Shown here piece by piece: positions 15,720-16,798 of a stretch of DNA of 16,798 bases. The stretch is taken from assembly GCA_032160945.1 (NCBI GenBank), contig JAVHTL010000067.1, one strand, 5' to 3'. The DNA comes from Fervidibacter sp032160945. GTDB taxonomy: Bacteria; Armatimonadota; Fervidibacteria; Fervidibacterales; Fervidibacteraceae. Below the pieces are notes generated by a model. The model was given only the letters and a program-made list of their open reading frames with translations. It had not been told where the DNA came from and ran no database searches. The stretch's first letter is position 1. Each line of letters starts with the position of its first letter. Both the position numbers and the translations under genes were made by a program.

Positions 15720-15748
15720 ATTATAGCAACTTTGTCTTGATTTGTAAA
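15720..15748 (-). promoter_or_regulatory. Main sigma-70-type promoter of the secE-rpoC operon
   Basis: On the minus strand TTTACA (15748-15743, 5 of 6 of TTGACA) is separated by exactly 17 nt from a perfect TATAAT (15725-15720). Transcription should start about 7 nt downstream, near 15713, giving a leader of about 90 nt before secE. This is the strongest promoter in the window and explains the start of the cluster. Confidence 0.8.
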
Positions 15749-15763
15749 CAAGGGCTGACTTTG

Positions 15764-15791
15764 CGTTGGGTAAGTTGCCCTTTGCCCAACG
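15764..15791 (-). other. Inverted repeat between the SDR gene and the secE promoter
   Basis: CGTTGGG and CCCAACG form a perfect 7-bp stem with a 14-nt loop, starting 7 nt after the SDR stop and ending 15 nt before the -35 element. No T-run follows, so it is at best a weak terminator or an mRNA 3' end structure, or it could be an operator for the promoter. Confidence 0.4.
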
Positions 15792-15798
15792 ATGAACT

Positions 15799-16614
15799 TC
15801 AAAACCCTTTCAAAAACATTCCTCCATCAACCACAAGTGTTTGCCCAGTTACGAAATCAGACCAATGGCTGACGAAAAACTCAACCACTTTCGCAATATC
15901 CTCAGGTTCGCCAAATCGTTCCAGCCTACCTTTGCCCTTAACATCGTCAAGGCTCAAGCCCCTTTGTTTAAGAGTGGCAAGGTAGCGACCCGTCAAAGTA
16001 TCACCAGGGGCAACAGCGTTAACATTTATGCCGTATGGTCGGAGCATAACTGCCAAGCAGCGAGTGAAGTGAACTATGCCTGCCTTCGCCACCGAGTAAA
16101 CGATTTCCCTCTCGCGACTTATGAAAGCAGCAACAGAAGCAATGTTGACGATTTTGCCATAGCCCTGTTTCATCATGATGGGCACAACAGACCTGCACAT
16201 GTTGATGGTGGTGAGTAAGTTTCTATTCAAAACGGCGTGAAGGTCAGGCTCAGGGATGAAAAGGTCGTTGGGATCAGGCTTTTCGTAATTTGAGCCAATA
16301 TCTCCACCTGCGTTGTTGACGAGGATGTCAATATGACCAAACTCCGACATTACCGCATCAACAATTTGCTGGCAATTTTGTGAGACTGTCAAATCACCGA
16401 AAAGAGCCAATGAGCGTCGCCCAAAAGTTCTCACCTGTTCGGCAACTTCTTTAAGGCTTTTGCTTTCACCGAATTTACTTGGCGCTTCTTCGCTTTCGTC
16501 ATGGACGACGACATCAGCACCTGCTTTTGCTAACCTTAAAGCGATGGCTTTACCAATGCCTCGTCCAGAGCCAGTCACAATTGCAACTTTACCAAACAAG
16601 TGTTCATCTGACAT
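15799..16614 (-). CDS. Short-chain dehydrogenase/reductase (SDR, Rossmann fold)
   Basis: The 271-residue protein is a classical SDR, an NAD(P)-dependent oxidoreductase. Visible motifs are the dinucleotide-binding TGSGRGIG (14-21), GDL (73-75), NNAG (100-103), N132, S160, Y173 and K177 (YSVAK), so the Ser-Tyr-Lys triad is intact, with Ser 13 residues before Tyr. The end of beta 2 reads VVVHDE, and the acidic D39 there hints at NAD preference, though this is only a tendency. The C-terminal TLVVDGGMFLKG is typical of FabG-like and sugar or polyol dehydrogenases. An insert at 44-55 after beta 2 and one at 110-124 are mildly longer than in FabG. The substrate cannot be told. ATG at 16614 has GGGGTG 7 nt upstream. 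It precedes the ribosomal cluster but is separated from it by that cluster's own promoter. Confidence 0.92.
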   Translation of the reverse strand: MSDEHLFGKVAIVTGSGRGIGKAIALRLAKAGADVVVHDESEEAPSKFGESKSLKEVAEQVRTFGRRSLALFGDLTVSQNCQQIVDAVMSEFGHIDILVNNAGGDIGSNYEKPDPNDLFIPEPDLHAVLNRNLLTTINMCRSVVPIMMKQGYGKIVNIASVAAFISREREIVYSVAKAGIVHFTRCLAVMLRPYGINVNAVAPGDTLTGRYLATLKQRGLSLDDVKGKGRLERFGEPEDIAKVVEFFVSHWSDFVTGQTLVVDGGMFLKGF

Positions 16615-16712
16615 CGCTCTTCACCCCAGTCCGTTATCGTCTTAGCAACTTAAACGCTCGCAACTGACAAATTTCTTTGTCGCTCTTTACCACAAACTTT
16701 GTTGGTGACTTA

Positions 16713-16784
16713 TGTAGGGCGGGGCTTCCATGCCCCGCCGACTTTCCAAATTTCGTCGGCAGGAGACAGAGCACCTGCCCTACA
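16713..16784. repeat. Double-hairpin inverted repeat element (30 + 12 + 30 bp)
   Basis: Two 30-bp arms face each other around the 12-nt centre TTTCCAAATTTC. The ends match exactly (TGTAGGGC and GCCCTACA; GCCGAC and GTCGGC), with divergence in the middle. Each arm is itself a hairpin: the left has GGCGGGGC / GCCCCGCC, 8 bp perfect with a 6-nt loop, and the right has GGCAGG / CCTGCC with a 10-nt loop. This nested architecture is that of a REP/BIME-like or small palindromic dispersed element. The element lies upstream of the SDR gene, and I see no reading frame in it. Confidence 0.8.
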
Positions 16785-16798
16785 ATGCCCACTAACAA

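Noticed and set aside
15622..15720. tRNA-Trp gene before secE
   Set aside because: Searched for because of the common gene order; no cloverleaf, CCA anticodon loop or T-loop could be found.
15383..15802. 139-codon minus-strand frame upstream of and overlapping secE, considered as a possible rpmG or alternative first gene
   Set aside because: Its sequence has no L33 Cys pattern or other domain, it overlaps secE in another frame and it crosses the promoter.

Overview
This window comes from a bacterial chromosome, and every gene I can support lies on the minus strand. Reading in the direction of transcription (high to low coordinates), it holds a short-chain dehydrogenase gene, then the classic secE-nusG-rplK-rplA-rplJ-rplL-rpoB-rpoC cluster, then gyrB, then the 5' part of a secreted-type glycoside hydrolase that runs off the left edge. 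The moderate base composition, divergent but complete core proteins, charged protein surfaces and short genome-repeat-like hairpins suggest a thermophilic or deep-branching uncultured bacterium. Armatimonadota (Fervidibacter-like) is my best guess, but that is inference from general resemblance and not from a search.

Layout: 16713-16784 is a double-hairpin inverted repeat. 15799-16614 is the SDR oxidoreductase. 15720-15748 is a near-consensus sigma-70 promoter (TTTACA, 17 nt, TATAAT) reading into secE (15367-15621) and nusG (14784-15353). These are followed by rplK (14285-14710), rplA (13524-14222) and rplJ/rplL (12541-13476), then rpoB (8105-12418) and rpoC (3515-7930). A strong intrinsic terminator at 3397-3430 closes the cluster. 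gyrB (1340-3343) and the partial glycoside hydrolase (1-1221) follow, each with its own strong Shine-Dalgarno sequence.

The cluster encodes the SecYEG subunit SecE, the elongation factor NusG, the L11/L1/L10/L12 stalk proteins and both large RNA polymerase subunits. The usual upstream tRNA-Trp and rpmG are absent, and gyrB takes the place often held by rpsL-rpsG-fusA after rpoC.

The main surprises are inside the core genes. (1) rplJ has no in-frame stop and reads straight through into rplL, which also keeps its own strong ribosome binding site, so an L10-L12 fusion plus free L12 is predicted unless one base is wrong. (2) RpoC carries an insertion of about 60 charged residues in the trigger loop, and the glycine pair after the catalytic His is lost. 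(3) RpoB has two Cys/His-rich insertions that look like zinc sites, one of them a clean CX2C-X14-HX2C. (4) The rifampicin pocket has Ser where Asp516 is normally found. (5) L1 lacks two residues of its hallmark LGPRGLMP motif. No mobile element, CRISPR array, rRNA or tRNA was seen.
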